From Candidatus Handelsmanbacteria bacterium (GTDB taxonomy: Bacteria; Latescibacterota; UBA2968; UBA8231): a stretch of 51,753 bases of DNA. A program made the translations under genes and the position numbers. The notes beneath the pieces are model-generated. The model worked only from the letters and a program-made list of their open reading frames with translations. It did not search any database and was not told the DNA's origin. The stretch is taken from contig VGJS01000025.1 in NCBI GenBank assembly GCA_016867395.1, positions 1 to 51,753 of the forward strand, in the 5' to 3' direction. Shown one piece after another: positions 17,699 to 26,074 of this stretch; position 1 is the stretch's first letter, and the number at the start of each line of letters is the position of its first letter.

Positions 17699-18998
17699 GT
17701 TCCATGCCCAGGGAGGTGAACTGCTCGTCCAGCCAGTCGTAGGTGGGATGGGTGGCCAGGAGGACCTGGATCTGCCCTACCTCCAACACCGCCGCCGGCC
17801 CCATGTTCCCCTCGGTGCCCCCCCAGATTCCACCCAGATAGCGAAACCGACCATCGCTCAGGCGCAGCACCCGGCCTTTCACCCGTACGGGTGTGCCCCA
17901 GTGCGGATCGAGGCGATGACCCAGTTCCAACTCCACCTGGGCGCTCACCCCGGCTTTATGGCAGGCCGCCGCCCCCTGGGGGTCCACCACCGGCACCAGG
18001 GCCGGGCCGGGCAGTTTCACCTTTAGCAGCGCCTTGAGAGTGGCCACGCTGTCGCCGGCCGCCCCGCCCCCGCAGCAGTCCGAGGTCTCCACCAGGACCA
18101 CCGGGCCGCCCTCCAACTTCAGGCCCGCGGCCACGGCTTCGGCGGGGGTGTGGACCTGAGGCTCCAACTCCGAGCGCAGTTCCCAGTACTGCCGGGCCAG
18201 CCCCAGGGCCAGGGCCCTGGCCTTGGCCAGGTCCCCGTCGGTGACTACCAGGGCCCCACTGCCCATGTCGGGCTGATCCAAATACGGATGCACCATGATC
18301 GCGCTGGTGGACAGGATGCCCGAATGCCCTTCAAGGGCCTTGGTTGCGGCCATGATCCGGCCGAAGGGATCGCCCCACTCGGTAGAGCCGCGCACCCCGC
18401 TGGTGACGGCCGGCACCTTGGCCATCGCCATCGTCGGCCGGCAGCGGCCGGCTACCGTGTCGAACAGCAACCGCGCCCCGCGCTGGCCCGTGCCCAGGGC
18501 ATCGCGGTGGGGATATGTCTCCCAGGCCACCAGGGCGTCGGCATGGCGCACCATCTGGGGAGTGATGTGGGCGTGCAGGTCCAGGGTGGCGACGATGGGC
18601 ACCGCCGGCCCCACCATCTGGCGCACCGCGGCGATCAGGTCCCCCTCCAGATCCCCGGTCTGTTCGGCCACGGCCGAGCCGTGCAGGGGCAGCAAGACCC
18701 CCTCCACCGGCAGCGCCTCCTGCAGCCTCTGGAGCAACTCACCCTTGAGTTGGTCGTAGCAGGAAGCCGTCAGATATCCGCCCGGACAAGTGCTGGCGTA
18801 GAGCAGGGGCACGGGCTCTGCCCCGGCCTGGTCCAGCACCGAGAGCATCCCGCCCACGGCCCCGCCCTCCATCTCCAGGATCTCCTCCCCCCGCCGCAGA
18901 TCGTAGCGGGCGAACCAGTCCAGGTCTATGGGCGGGCCGCCCAATTCGTTGCACTCGGTGAGGATGCCGCCGAGGGCAATTCGCGGTGGCTGGCTCAC
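17487..18998 (-). CDS. mlrC: MlrC / M81-family (DUF1485) metallopeptidase
   Basis: Homologue of microcystinase C, a metal-dependent hydrolase named for degrading linearised microcystin but widespread with other roles. The 503-residue protein is intact. Family blocks are visible: GGILTECNELGGPP at the N-terminus, LLPLHGSAVAEQTGDLEGDL, VATLDLHAHITPQMV, AWETYPHRDALGTGQRGARL, LVETSDCCGGGAAGDSVATL and VVAKNPMNYRQTYGDFARGV. It starts at GTG 18998, overlapping the stop of the upstream enolase-superfamily gene by 4 bp, so the two are translationally coupled. Confidence 0.88.
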   Translation of the reverse strand: MSQPPRIALGGILTECNELGGPPIDLDWFARYDLRRGEEILEMEGGAVGGMLSVLDQAGAEPVPLLYASTCPGGYLTASCYDQLKGELLQRLQEALPVEGVLLPLHGSAVAEQTGDLEGDLIAAVRQMVGPAVPIVATLDLHAHITPQMVRHADALVAWETYPHRDALGTGQRGARLLFDTVAGRCRPTMAMAKVPAVTSGVRGSTEWGDPFGRIMAATKALEGHSGILSTSAIMVHPYLDQPDMGSGALVVTDGDLAKARALALGLARQYWELRSELEPQVHTPAEAVAAGLKLEGGPVVLVETSDCCGGGAAGDSVATLKALLKVKLPGPALVPVVDPQGAAACHKAGVSAQVELELGHRLDPHWGTPVRVKGRVLRLSDGRFRYLGGIWGGTEGNMGPAAVLEVGQIQVLLATHPTYDWLDEQFTSLGMEPRTASFVVAKNPMNYRQTYGDFARGVFVLDTPGPTPPTVRQVQYKRMKRPYFPVDVEIPGLEPVVLSKED

Positions 18999-20185
18999 GG
19001 GGTTCCTTCGTAAGGCGGGGCCTGGGTGAAGTACTGCGCGCCGAAGGCCATGTCCGAATAGGCTCCCTCCGGAAAGTGGTGCGGGTCGGGCAGGCGCAGG
19101 CGATCCACTCCCTTCGGGTCCAACGCTATACCCAACCCTGGGGCCCGACTCAGCTGCAGCTGCCCGTCCCGCACTTGAAAGGGCTCGACCAGCAATTCCG
19201 CGATGAAGGGGTTGCCGGTGCGATCCATCTCCACGGTGATCCCGTTGGGCAAAACGCCCACCACCTGGATATTGGCCATGATGGCCACTGCGGCGCTCCA
19301 GGTGTGATGCGCCACCCGCAGCCCATGCTCGCCGGCCAGGCGGGCCACCTGCAAGAGTTGCCCGATGCCGCCACAGCGGCAGGCGTCGGTCTGGACGATG
19401 TCCACGGCCTTGGCGCGGATCAGCTCCCTGAAGCCCTGGAACCCGAACTCGTTTTCCCCGGCGGCCACCGGCACCGGCACGCTGCCGCGCAGGGCGGAAT
19501 GGGAATCAATGTCCTATGGAATAAAGGGCTCCCCGTACCAGAAAACCTTTTGTTCTCCCAGGAACCTCCCCATGCGGCAGGCCAGGTCCAGGGGGTAGCG
19601 CATGGAGGCGTCGGCCATCAGGTCGTGGTTGGGGCCGATGGCCCGGCGCACCGCCCGCACCGCTTCCCCGTCGTACTCCTCGCTGCGGCCCAGGCGCATC
19701 TTCATGCGGCGGAAACCCTGGTCCAGATGCCGCGCCGCCTCGGTGGCCAGACTCTCGTATTCGTCCCACAAGAGCCCGCTGGCGTATACCGGGCAGGAGA
19801 GCCGGCTTCCCCCCAGCAATTCCCACAGGGGGTTGTCCTGGGCCTTGCCGCGCAGGTCCCACAGGGCCATCTCCACTCCCCCTTGGGCCGAAAGGGCCGC
19901 ACCCTTGCGGCCGTACCAGCGGCTCAGGCCGTACATCCGCTTCCACGGAGCCTCGACCTGGGAGGGATCTGCCCCGCGCAGCAAGGGGGTCGAGTTGGTC
20001 GCGCACCACCAGGTACACCAGCGCCGGGTGGGAATAAACCGAGCCGATCCCCACCTGGCCAGTATCGGTGTGGACGGTCACCAGGGTGGTGACGCGGGCG
20101 GTGCATACCCCTCCCCCCCTCTGAACCCATATCCTCCGGGGTACTAAAAGCGCAGGTTGATGGCCTCGACGCAGTCGATCTTCAA
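18995..20185 (-). pseudogene. Mandelate racemase / enolase-superfamily enzyme, interrupted
   Basis: Mg-dependent enzyme that abstracts a proton alpha to a carboxylate, probably a sugar-acid dehydratase or racemase. It starts at TTG 20185 (LKIDCVEAINLRF). TAG stops stand at 20144-20146 and 19514-19516, and frame changes lie at a run of eight C (20113-20120) and a run of five G (about 19985); the two indels compensate. Catalytic features are kept: KxK-type FRRMKMRLGRS, metal Asp in LMADASM, Glu in VFWYGEPF and AAGENEFG, and VAHHTWSAAVAI. At 19514 the context EPFIP-stop-DIDS matches the usual PED. Reconstructed length is about 396 residues. Coupled to mlrC. Confidence 0.78.
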
Positions 20186-20261
20186 GCGGATAACTTTTCT
20201 GCAACAGACAGGTGGCGTCCAGATGAATTTTCGGTGACCTTCACCGACTTCTCCCCGGCCC

Positions 20262-20290
20262 TTGTGACCCGGTGCCTTAGAGTGTAGAAT
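20262..20290 (+). promoter_or_regulatory. Sigma-70-type promoter candidate
   Basis: TTGTGA (20262-20267), 17-bp spacer and TAGAAT (20285-20290), 33 bp upstream of the dehydrogenase start. Confidence 0.5.
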
Positions 20291-20322
20291 ATCCGCAACC
20301 ACCCCACAAGAAGCGAGGGACC

Positions 20323-21339
20323 ATGAACGGCTGGCAACTGGTCGTGGTCGAACCCGGCCGCATCGAAGTGCAGGCACTGGAACTCGACGAAAACCTCAAA
20401 CCCAACGAGGCCTTGGTACAAAGCGAGTACACCATCGTCAGCGCCGGCACCGAGGGAGCCGGCTTCACCGGCCTGGTGAAGGAGATGCCCTTCGGGGATG
20501 CTGGCCAGTATCCGCGCACCACCGGGTACGGCAACCTGGGCCGGGTGCTGAGCGTGGGCTCCGGAGTGAGCATGTGCAAGCCCGGCGACCGGGTGCTCAG
20601 CTTCTCGCGCCACGCCTCCCTCGTAAAAGCCGATGCCGGCCGCATGGCCCTGCCGGTCTCAGCCAAGGACCCAGGCCAGCACCTGGTCTTCACCCGCATG
20701 GCCGGGGTGAGCATCGCCGCCCTGCGCTCCTCCATCGTGCAGCCGGGGGACACGGTGGTGGTGATCGGCATGGGGCTGGTGGGCAACTTCGCCGCCCAGC
20801 TTTTCCAGCAGGCCGGGGCCGAGGTGATGGCCGTGGACCTGGCCCAGTTCCGCCTCGACAAGGCCAAAGCCTGCGGCATCGGCCGGGTGGTCAACGCGTC
20901 CAAGGAGAACCTGGAGGAGGCGGTAAAGGCGTGGACCGGCGGCAAGGGCGCGCATGTGGTGGTCGAGGCCATCGGCCGCAGTGAGGTGATCGCCCAGGCG
21001 GTGATGTTGACCCGCCGCTACGGGGAGGTGATCCTCCTGGGCAGCCCCCGGGCCAAGGCCACCTTCGACGCCACCCCCATGCTGCTGCGCTTGCACTTGG
21101 AGGCCATTCGTATGATCGGGGCCTTGGAATGGCGCTGGCCCCAGCACGGAACCGAGCGGGTCCGCGACCTGACCGCCAACTACCGAATGCTCGCCCAGTG
21201 GATCAGCGGGGGACGGCTGCAGGTGGCCCCGCTGCTGACCCACCTGGCGACCCCGGACCAGTGCCAGCAGATCTACGACGGGCTCATCGGCAAAAAGGAG
21301 GAATTCCTGGGGGCGGTATTCGATTGGGGGCAGGGATAG
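20323..21339 (+). CDS. MDR-superfamily zinc-type alcohol dehydrogenase-like protein
   Basis: Medium-chain dehydrogenase of 338 residues with the GroES-like N-domain (SAGTEGAGFTGLVKEMPFGD, RTTGYGNLGRVLSVGSGV) and a Rossmann domain with GMGLVGNFAAQLFQQAGAEV (GxGxxG at about 149-154). The usual catalytic-zinc Cys near residue 40 and the structural-zinc Cys cluster are not apparent, as in the sorbitol-dehydrogenase-like families from such sugar-catabolic neighbourhoods. Substrate unknown. Divergent from the enolase-superfamily gene, with its own promoter candidate. Confidence 0.82.
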   Translation: MNGWQLVVVEPGRIEVQALELDENLKPNEALVQSEYTIVSAGTEGAGFTGLVKEMPFGDAGQYPRTTGYGNLGRVLSVGSGVSMCKPGDRVLSFSRHASLVKADAGRMALPVSAKDPGQHLVFTRMAGVSIAALRSSIVQPGDTVVVIGMGLVGNFAAQLFQQAGAEVMAVDLAQFRLDKAKACGIGRVVNASKENLEEAVKAWTGGKGAHVVVEAIGRSEVIAQAVMLTRRYGEVILLGSPRAKATFDATPMLLRLHLEAIRMIGALEWRWPQHGTERVRDLTANYRMLAQWISGGRLQVAPLLTHLATPDQCQQIYDGLIGKKEEFLGAVFDWGQG

Positions 21340-21399
21340 GGTTCTGCTGCCAGGATACGACAAGACAACCCCCACGCTTCACGCCCGGAGGAGGGCCCA

Positions 21400-21888
21400 A
21401 TGAGCGTACTTTGGCGACTGGCGATGATGGTGACCATGCTCAGCGGCTGCGACACTGCGCCCACGGAATCGGACAAACTGCCTTCCCTCGACGCCCAGCT
21501 CGCCTATGCGCGGCACACCCTGAACATCCCCGACCTGCAAGGCAACCCCCTGGTAGTGGACGAGCTGGCGATATGGACCTTCGACGATGGCGTGTGGCGC
21601 TACGAACGCCTGATCGGGCCGCACCCCAGTTCCCAGGTGCCGCCGAACCACAACCTCCTATACTGGGCTGCCGGGCAGTACTGGCTGGACAGCACCGACG
21701 GCAGGGACGCCCTGTATGTCTTTGAGCGCCAGGAAGGGGCGGGCTGGAGTTTTCGCACCGACCAGATGGTGCCTCAGGAGCCGGCCACCTACTCGCAGGT
21801 GGTCATCTTTGGCCAGAATCTCGTCTCGATCAACGAGGACACCTACACCCTGGCGCCGCTGGATAGCCTGGAGAGGCTGCGGCGCTGA
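21400..21888 (+). CDS. Hypothetical lipoprotein
   Basis: I do not recognise the family. A short signal (MSVLWRLAMMVTMLSGC) ends in a lipobox with Cys17. The rest is soluble and rich in aromatic residues: ELAIWTFDDGVWRYERLIG, HNLLYWAAGQYWLDSTDG and YVFERQEGAGWSFRTDQMVP. A GGAGG site precedes ATG 21400. The frame is intact. Confidence 0.6.
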   Translation: MSVLWRLAMMVTMLSGCDTAPTESDKLPSLDAQLAYARHTLNIPDLQGNPLVVDELAIWTFDDGVWRYERLIGPHPSSQVPPNHNLLYWAAGQYWLDSTDGRDALYVFERQEGAGWSFRTDQMVPQEPATYSQVVIFGQNLVSINEDTYTLAPLDSLERLRR

Positions 21889-22006
21889 GCCTACTCCTTG
21901 GGGGAACCGGTGTTGCAGCCGGCAAGATGCCACATTCCCCGTGGGGTTGCTGAGGGATACGCAGGGCGATTTATTCGCTTGACAATATCTGCCCTGTGAG
22001 CCGTTG

Positions 22007-22450
22007 ATGGCGATCCCCAAACCCCTCTTCAGAACCTTCTGCCTGTTCTCGGTCTGGACCGCGATTTTCCACCTGGCCGGCCAAAGTTTTTCTCCTGGAG
22101 CGGTGCTCTGCCTGAGGGACGACGGCTACCTCGGGGTGGGACTACCCGGCGGGGTCCAGCCCTGCCCCAGCCCGGCTCACGCCTCGCCTTTACCAGCGCT
22201 CTCCTTGAGGATGGCGCTGGGGGACGGATGCTGCGGACCTTGCGCCGACCTGATCCTGCCCGAGGCAACCACTTCAGATCGCCCAACGGGCCGTCTCTTT
22301 GCCGCCGACCATGGCTCGTTCCCGGTTTGCCGCCATCCTGCGCTGGCCAACCTCCCGTCCACCAACCCCGCCATTCTCGCCTCCTGTCTTTCTCTATCCA
22401 AGTCGCTGCCTGCCTCCCATTTGTACCGCGCCACTGTCCTGCTGATCTGA
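22007..22450 (+). CDS. Small hypothetical protein upstream of the efflux genes
   Basis: About 147 residues with an N-terminal hydrophobic stretch (RTFCLFSVWTAIFHLAG), VLCLRDDGYLGVGLPGG, a Cys-rich GDGCCGPCADLILPE and a C-terminal ATVLLI. It resembles small membrane or periplasmic proteins seen next to cation-efflux operons, but I cannot name a family. ATG 22007 is chosen; a TTG lies one codon upstream. A TTGACA at 21980-21985 may be part of its promoter, without an evident -10. Confidence 0.45.
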   Translation: MAIPKPLFRTFCLFSVWTAIFHLAGQSFSPGAVLCLRDDGYLGVGLPGGVQPCPSPAHASPLPALSLRMALGDGCCGPCADLILPEATTSDRPTGRLFAADHGSFPVCRHPALANLPSTNPAILASCLSLSKSLPASHLYRATVLLI

Positions 22451-22636
22451 GTCTCCCACCCGGCCCTGTTGCCGGTCCCACAGGATTTGCGGCGCCTGGT
22501 CCCTCAAGCGGGGGTCCTCCATGCATCTGCGACCCCAGGCCTTCCGATCCGCAGTCATCATCTTGCGCCGACCACGTTGAACCGGGTCATGGGCGGCAAC
22601 CCCACTGAACGCCCCCGACCTCAGAGGAGACGCCCT

Positions 22637-24049
22637 ATGAAACACCTGATCCCCCTGCTCACCGCCATGGCCCTCCTAACCGGCTGCGGCCGGGCCGAAG
22701 ACCACCGCGATGACCAGCACAACCATGCGGCCGGCGGCGACGCTGCCAAACCAGCCGGGGCACAGTGCGCCGCCCACCAGGCGCCTGCGGCGTGGTGCTT
22801 CATCTGCGACCCGGCCCTGCGCGAACCGGGAAGGCTCTGGTGCAAGGAACACGCCCGCTACGAGGACCGCTGCTGGCTGTGCCATCCCGAACTGAAGGAC
22901 AAGGGCAAGGAACAGGTGGATGCCGGCATGATTGAACTGATGTGTTTGGAACACGGGGTTGCTGAGGCCGAGTGCGGTATCTGCCATCCTGAACTGGCCG
23001 CCCGCCTCGAACCGGGCGAATCCGTGAAGGTGCGCCTGCCCTCCCCGGAGTCGGCCGCCCTGGTCGGCATCGAAACCGCTCCTGCCGGGGCAGGCCAGAT
23101 CGTCGAGGCCGTGGAGTGTTACGCCGAACTGTCCTTCAACCACAACCGCTACGCCCAGTTGAGCGCCCCGGTCAGCGGGGTAATTCGCGAGGTGCGCGCC
23201 GATCTGGGCGACCTGGCCGAGGGTGGCCAGGTCGTGGCCCGACTCTGGTCGGCGCAACTGGCCGAGGTGGTGGCCCAGGCGGCGCTCTCGCACCAGACCC
23301 TGGATCGGGAACGCCAGTTGCGCGCCAAGGGCATCTCGCCGGCCAAGGCTCTGCAGGAAGCCGAGGCCGAATACCACGCCCGCTCGCAGCAGGCCAGCGC
23401 CCTGGGCTTCGGCGAGGAGGAGGTGGCGCGGTTGGCGTCCCGCCCGGAGGAGCCGGTGCTGATGGGGCTGCGCGCCCCCTTTGCCGGCGAAGTGGTCGAG
23501 CGCCAGGCGGTGCTGGGCACCTTCGTCGAGGCCGGCCAGCCGCTCTTCACCCTCGCCGACCGCTCCACCATGTGGGCGATGCTGAGCATCCCCGAAGCCC
23601 ACCTCGACCAGGTGCAGGTGGGCCAGACCGTCGAATTGCAGGTGGATGCCCTGCCCGGCCAGACCTTTGCCGGCCGGCTGACCTGGATCGCCGCCGAGAT
23701 CGACGGCCGCACCCGCCTGGCCCGCGCCCGCGCCGAGGTGCCCAACCCCGGTGGCCAGCTCAAGGCGCGGATGTTCGCCAGGGCCCGCATCCTGGTGCGC
23801 CGGCGTGGCGAGGGCATCACGGTGCCCCAACAGGCCATCGCCGAGGTGGAGGGCCAGCCCCTGGTCTTCGTCAAGCTCGAAGAGGATCTGTGCAAGGCCC
23901 GCGCCGTGCGCCTGGGCGCTGTACACGGGGATGCCCGCGAGGTGCTCGACGGCCTGGAAGGTGGCGACCAGGTGGTGGTCCGCCGCGGCTTCAGCCTCAA
24001 GTCGCAGCTCCTGGCCTCGCGCCTGGGTGCCGGCTGTGTCGATGACTAA
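22637..24049 (+). CDS. czcB: CzcB/CusB-like RND efflux periplasmic adaptor lipoprotein
   Basis: Membrane-fusion adaptor linking the CzcA-type pump to an outer-membrane channel. Start ATG 22637 follows GAGGAGA; the lipobox gives Cys16 (ALLTGC). Residues about 35-125 hold three tandem Cys/His modules: CAAHQAPAAWCFICDPAL, CKEHARYEDRCWLCHPEL and CLEHGVAEAECGICHPEL, each C-x2-H-x(n)-C-x2-C-[DH]-P-x-L, likely metal binding. The adaptor core follows: QLSAPVSGVIREVRADLGD, LRAPFAGEVVERQAVLGTF and GRLTWIAAEIDGRTRLARAR. The frame is intact and the stop TAA lies in the left end of repeat R2. It is separated from czcA by an IS110 element. Confidence 0.88.
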   Translation: MKHLIPLLTAMALLTGCGRAEDHRDDQHNHAAGGDAAKPAGAQCAAHQAPAAWCFICDPALREPGRLWCKEHARYEDRCWLCHPELKDKGKEQVDAGMIELMCLEHGVAEAECGICHPELAARLEPGESVKVRLPSPESAALVGIETAPAGAGQIVEAVECYAELSFNHNRYAQLSAPVSGVIREVRADLGDLAEGGQVVARLWSAQLAEVVAQAALSHQTLDRERQLRAKGISPAKALQEAEAEYHARSQQASALGFGEEEVARLASRPEEPVLMGLRAPFAGEVVERQAVLGTFVEAGQPLFTLADRSTMWAMLSIPEAHLDQVQVGQTVELQVDALPGQTFAGRLTWIAAEIDGRTRLARARAEVPNPGGQLKARMFARARILVRRRGEGITVPQQAIAEVEGQPLVFVKLEEDLCKARAVRLGAVHGDAREVLDGLEGGDQVVVRRGFSLKSQLLASRLGAGCVDD

Positions 24050-24061
24050 GAGCGCCTAACG
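24047..24061. repeat. Left fragment of R2 copy 1, cut off by IS110
   Basis: TAAGAGCGCCTAACG matches the left end of R2 copy 2 (TTAGAGCGCCTACCG at about 35058). The rest of this R2 copy resumes at 25881 after the IS110 element. Confidence 0.6.
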
Positions 24062-24080
24062 ATGTCTATCTTGAAAAAGG

Positions 24081-24154
24081 CGTTGGTTGAGTTGAGGTAT
24101 CTTGTCTGGTGGTACCGTGCGAGTATCGCCAGACGCACCCCCCCTCAACCAACG
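24081..24154 (+). other. Long hairpin in the IS110 left end
   Basis: CGTTGGTTGAG (24081-24091) pairs perfectly with CTCAACCAACG (24144-24154), enclosing a second stem GTCTGG/CCAGAC (24104-24109, 24129-24134). It ends at the transposase ribosome site. It could limit transposase expression or belong to the element's guide RNA. Confidence 0.6.
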
Positions 24155-24164
24155 GAGGTAAGAT

Positions 24165-25481
24165 ATGCATCGTATTGGCTACGTTCAAAAACGCGCGCTG
24201 GTGGCTGGCCGCGCGGTGTTGGGCCTCGATCCGGGGAAGGAGAAGCACGTGGGCCACCTGCTCAACCCCGAGGGGTTGCCCCTGGGTAAAGCCTTCACGG
24301 TGCCGGTGAGCCACAGTGGCTACACCGAGACCCTGTGGAAAGAGTTGGCCGCCCGGTTGCCGGCCTTTGATCCGACGCATTTGGTGGTCGCCATCGAGAC
24401 GGCCTGAAAGCTAAGGAATACCCTGGCCGCCTACCTGCACGGCCAGGGGTATACCGTGCTGCTGGTCAGCCCGTTGACCACCCATCACGCCCGGCCGCTG
24501 CACAACCATGATTTCTCCCACACCGATCCCCGCGATGCCTTCCTGATCGCTGAGCAGGCCTACCGGGGCCACTTCGATGCCTACCGGGTGTTCGACGATC
24601 AGCTTGAAACCATGCACCGGCTCAGCCTGGCTTATTACAAACTGGCCAAGGACAAACAGCGGATCCGCTAGCGGCTGCGTTCGTTGATGGAGATGTATAT
24701 CCCCGAATACCTGCAAGCCTTTGATCTTGAGAGCCAGACCTCGCTCTACCTGCTCGAACGTGCGTTTCTGCCGCACCACTTCCTGGAAATGGATCTGCAG
24801 ACTGAAGCCCGACAGATCTGCGCTCACTCCCGGCAGAAGCACGGCCTGAAGACCCTGCAGCGAATACAGGCCTGGGCCGCCACCTCGATCGGGGTCCCGG
24901 CCCGTCCCCGGGAAGAAGCGCTGCGACTGGTGCTGGACGGTTGGCTCGCGCAGTTGCGCACCCTGCACGCCCAGATCGCCCAGCTGCAAAAGGTGCTGAT
25001 CCGGCAGGCCCAGTCGCTGCCGGTCTTCCAACTCCTGGTCTCGATTCCCAACCTGGCCCCGTGGCTGGTGGCCCTCTTCATCGCCGAGTGCCGCGGCCTC
25101 GATGCCAACACCCACTACAAACAGATCGAGAAATTCGCCGGCACCAATCTGCGCCTGGCCGATTCAGGAAACTACAACGGACCTCGACGCATCAGTCGCC
25201 TGGGCAATCGCCGCCTGCGGAAGGTGCTCTTCCTGATGACCGTGCAGACCGCCAAGGTCGTGCCCCAGGTCCGACGGCAGTTTCTTCAACGTCAGCTCAA
25301 AAAGGGGGCCTACCGCAAAAGTATCATCGCCGTTTCCAGCCAGCTGCTGCGATTGATTCTTGCCCTGATCAAAGAGAACCGGAGCTACCAGCCGGTGCGG
25401 AAGTGGAACCGACAATTGGCGCCTTTGGAACAAGCCTACACCGAGAAGAAGGCCGCTGCCAAACGGCGAGCGGCCGCCTGA
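24165..25481 (+). pseudogene. IS110-family DEDD transposase, two in-frame stops
   Basis: A single frame from ATG 24165 (GGAGG site) to TGA 25481, 438 codons before the stop, interrupted only by TGA at 24405-24407 and TAG at 24669-24671. The N-terminal DEDD RuvC-like domain shows LGLDPGKEKHVGHLLNPEG, VVAIETA-stop and FSHTDPRDAFLIAEQAY. The C-terminal Tnp20 domain shows SIPNLAPWLVALFIAECRG, FAGTNLRLADSGNYNG and RRISRLGNRRLRKVLFLMT with the catalytic Ser. IS110 homologues have Gly after the ExTG-like motif where TGA stands. No frameshift is present, so the damage is purely nonsense. Confidence 0.88.
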
Positions 25482-25880
25482 ACCGCGCACCGCCAGCACC
25501 GCTCGATCTTTGACCGCACCGCCCTTGTTGGACTAGCGAACCTGCGACCAGCACCACCACCGTTTGAGTGGCCTGCCGAAACCGGAAAGAGCGGTCGTTC
25601 GCGACGCGCCGTATAACAGATGGGCAGGCCCTCCCCGTTACTTGACGGATCGGATCAGAACATCGGCCGCCTGGCGGCGCATATAAGTTGGGATCGCAAG
25701 CGAGAACTAGGGGAGTCCACTCCAGCGCGAAAAAACCGGGCGTCCCAGTCGCTGGATCTCTACGCCCAAAATCAGGGGGACTACACCCTGAAAAAGGACT
25801 CTTACCCCTCTAAACGCAGAGGAACACCGTGCCGCCCATCATCCTCGACCTCAACTTCACCCTTGACTTTGCACATATAG
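25482..25880 (+). other. Non-coding right end of IS110, possible bridge-RNA region
   Basis: About 400 bp with no convincing gene. Members of the IS1111 group carry the bridge RNA downstream of the transposase and IS110-group members upstream; which group this belongs to is not settled, so the region is only a candidate. Visible features are scattered short stems and no terminator. Confidence 0.35.
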
Positions 25881-26037
25881 AATGAGGTTTGTCGGCCCAA
25901 GCGCGAGCGAGGGGCGCAGCGGCAAGGCGCCTGAAGCAGGCGTATCGAATCATAGATACGCCGAATGAGGGCATCGCCGTCCGCTGCGCCTCGCAGCCGC
26001 GCGACGCCCAAAGGGCATTTTGCTAGGCGCTCTAAAA
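25881..26037. repeat. R2 palindromic repeat, copy 1 (right part)
   Basis: It starts AATGAGGTTTGTCGGCCC. The arms CGAGGGGCGCAGCGG and CCGCTGCGCCTCG, and an apical hairpin GGCGTATC-gaatcata-GATACGCC, fold it into one long stem. It ends with GGGCATTTTGCTAGGCGCTC, complementary to the left fragment GAGCGCCTAACG at 24050. It lies just before czcA. Confidence 0.75.
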
Positions 26038-26074
26038 GCCCCGCTGTGGCTCCGCCGACGCCTGAAGGAGACCC

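Larger units (their letters stand above)
24062..25880 (+). mobile_element. IS110-family insertion element
   Basis: One DEDD transposase gene with about 100 bp of upstream and 400 bp of downstream non-coding sequence and no terminal inverted repeats, as expected for IS110. Its outer limits are set, within a few bases, by the two halves of repeat R2 that flank it. Both internal stop codons suggest it is no longer active as written. Confidence 0.78.
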
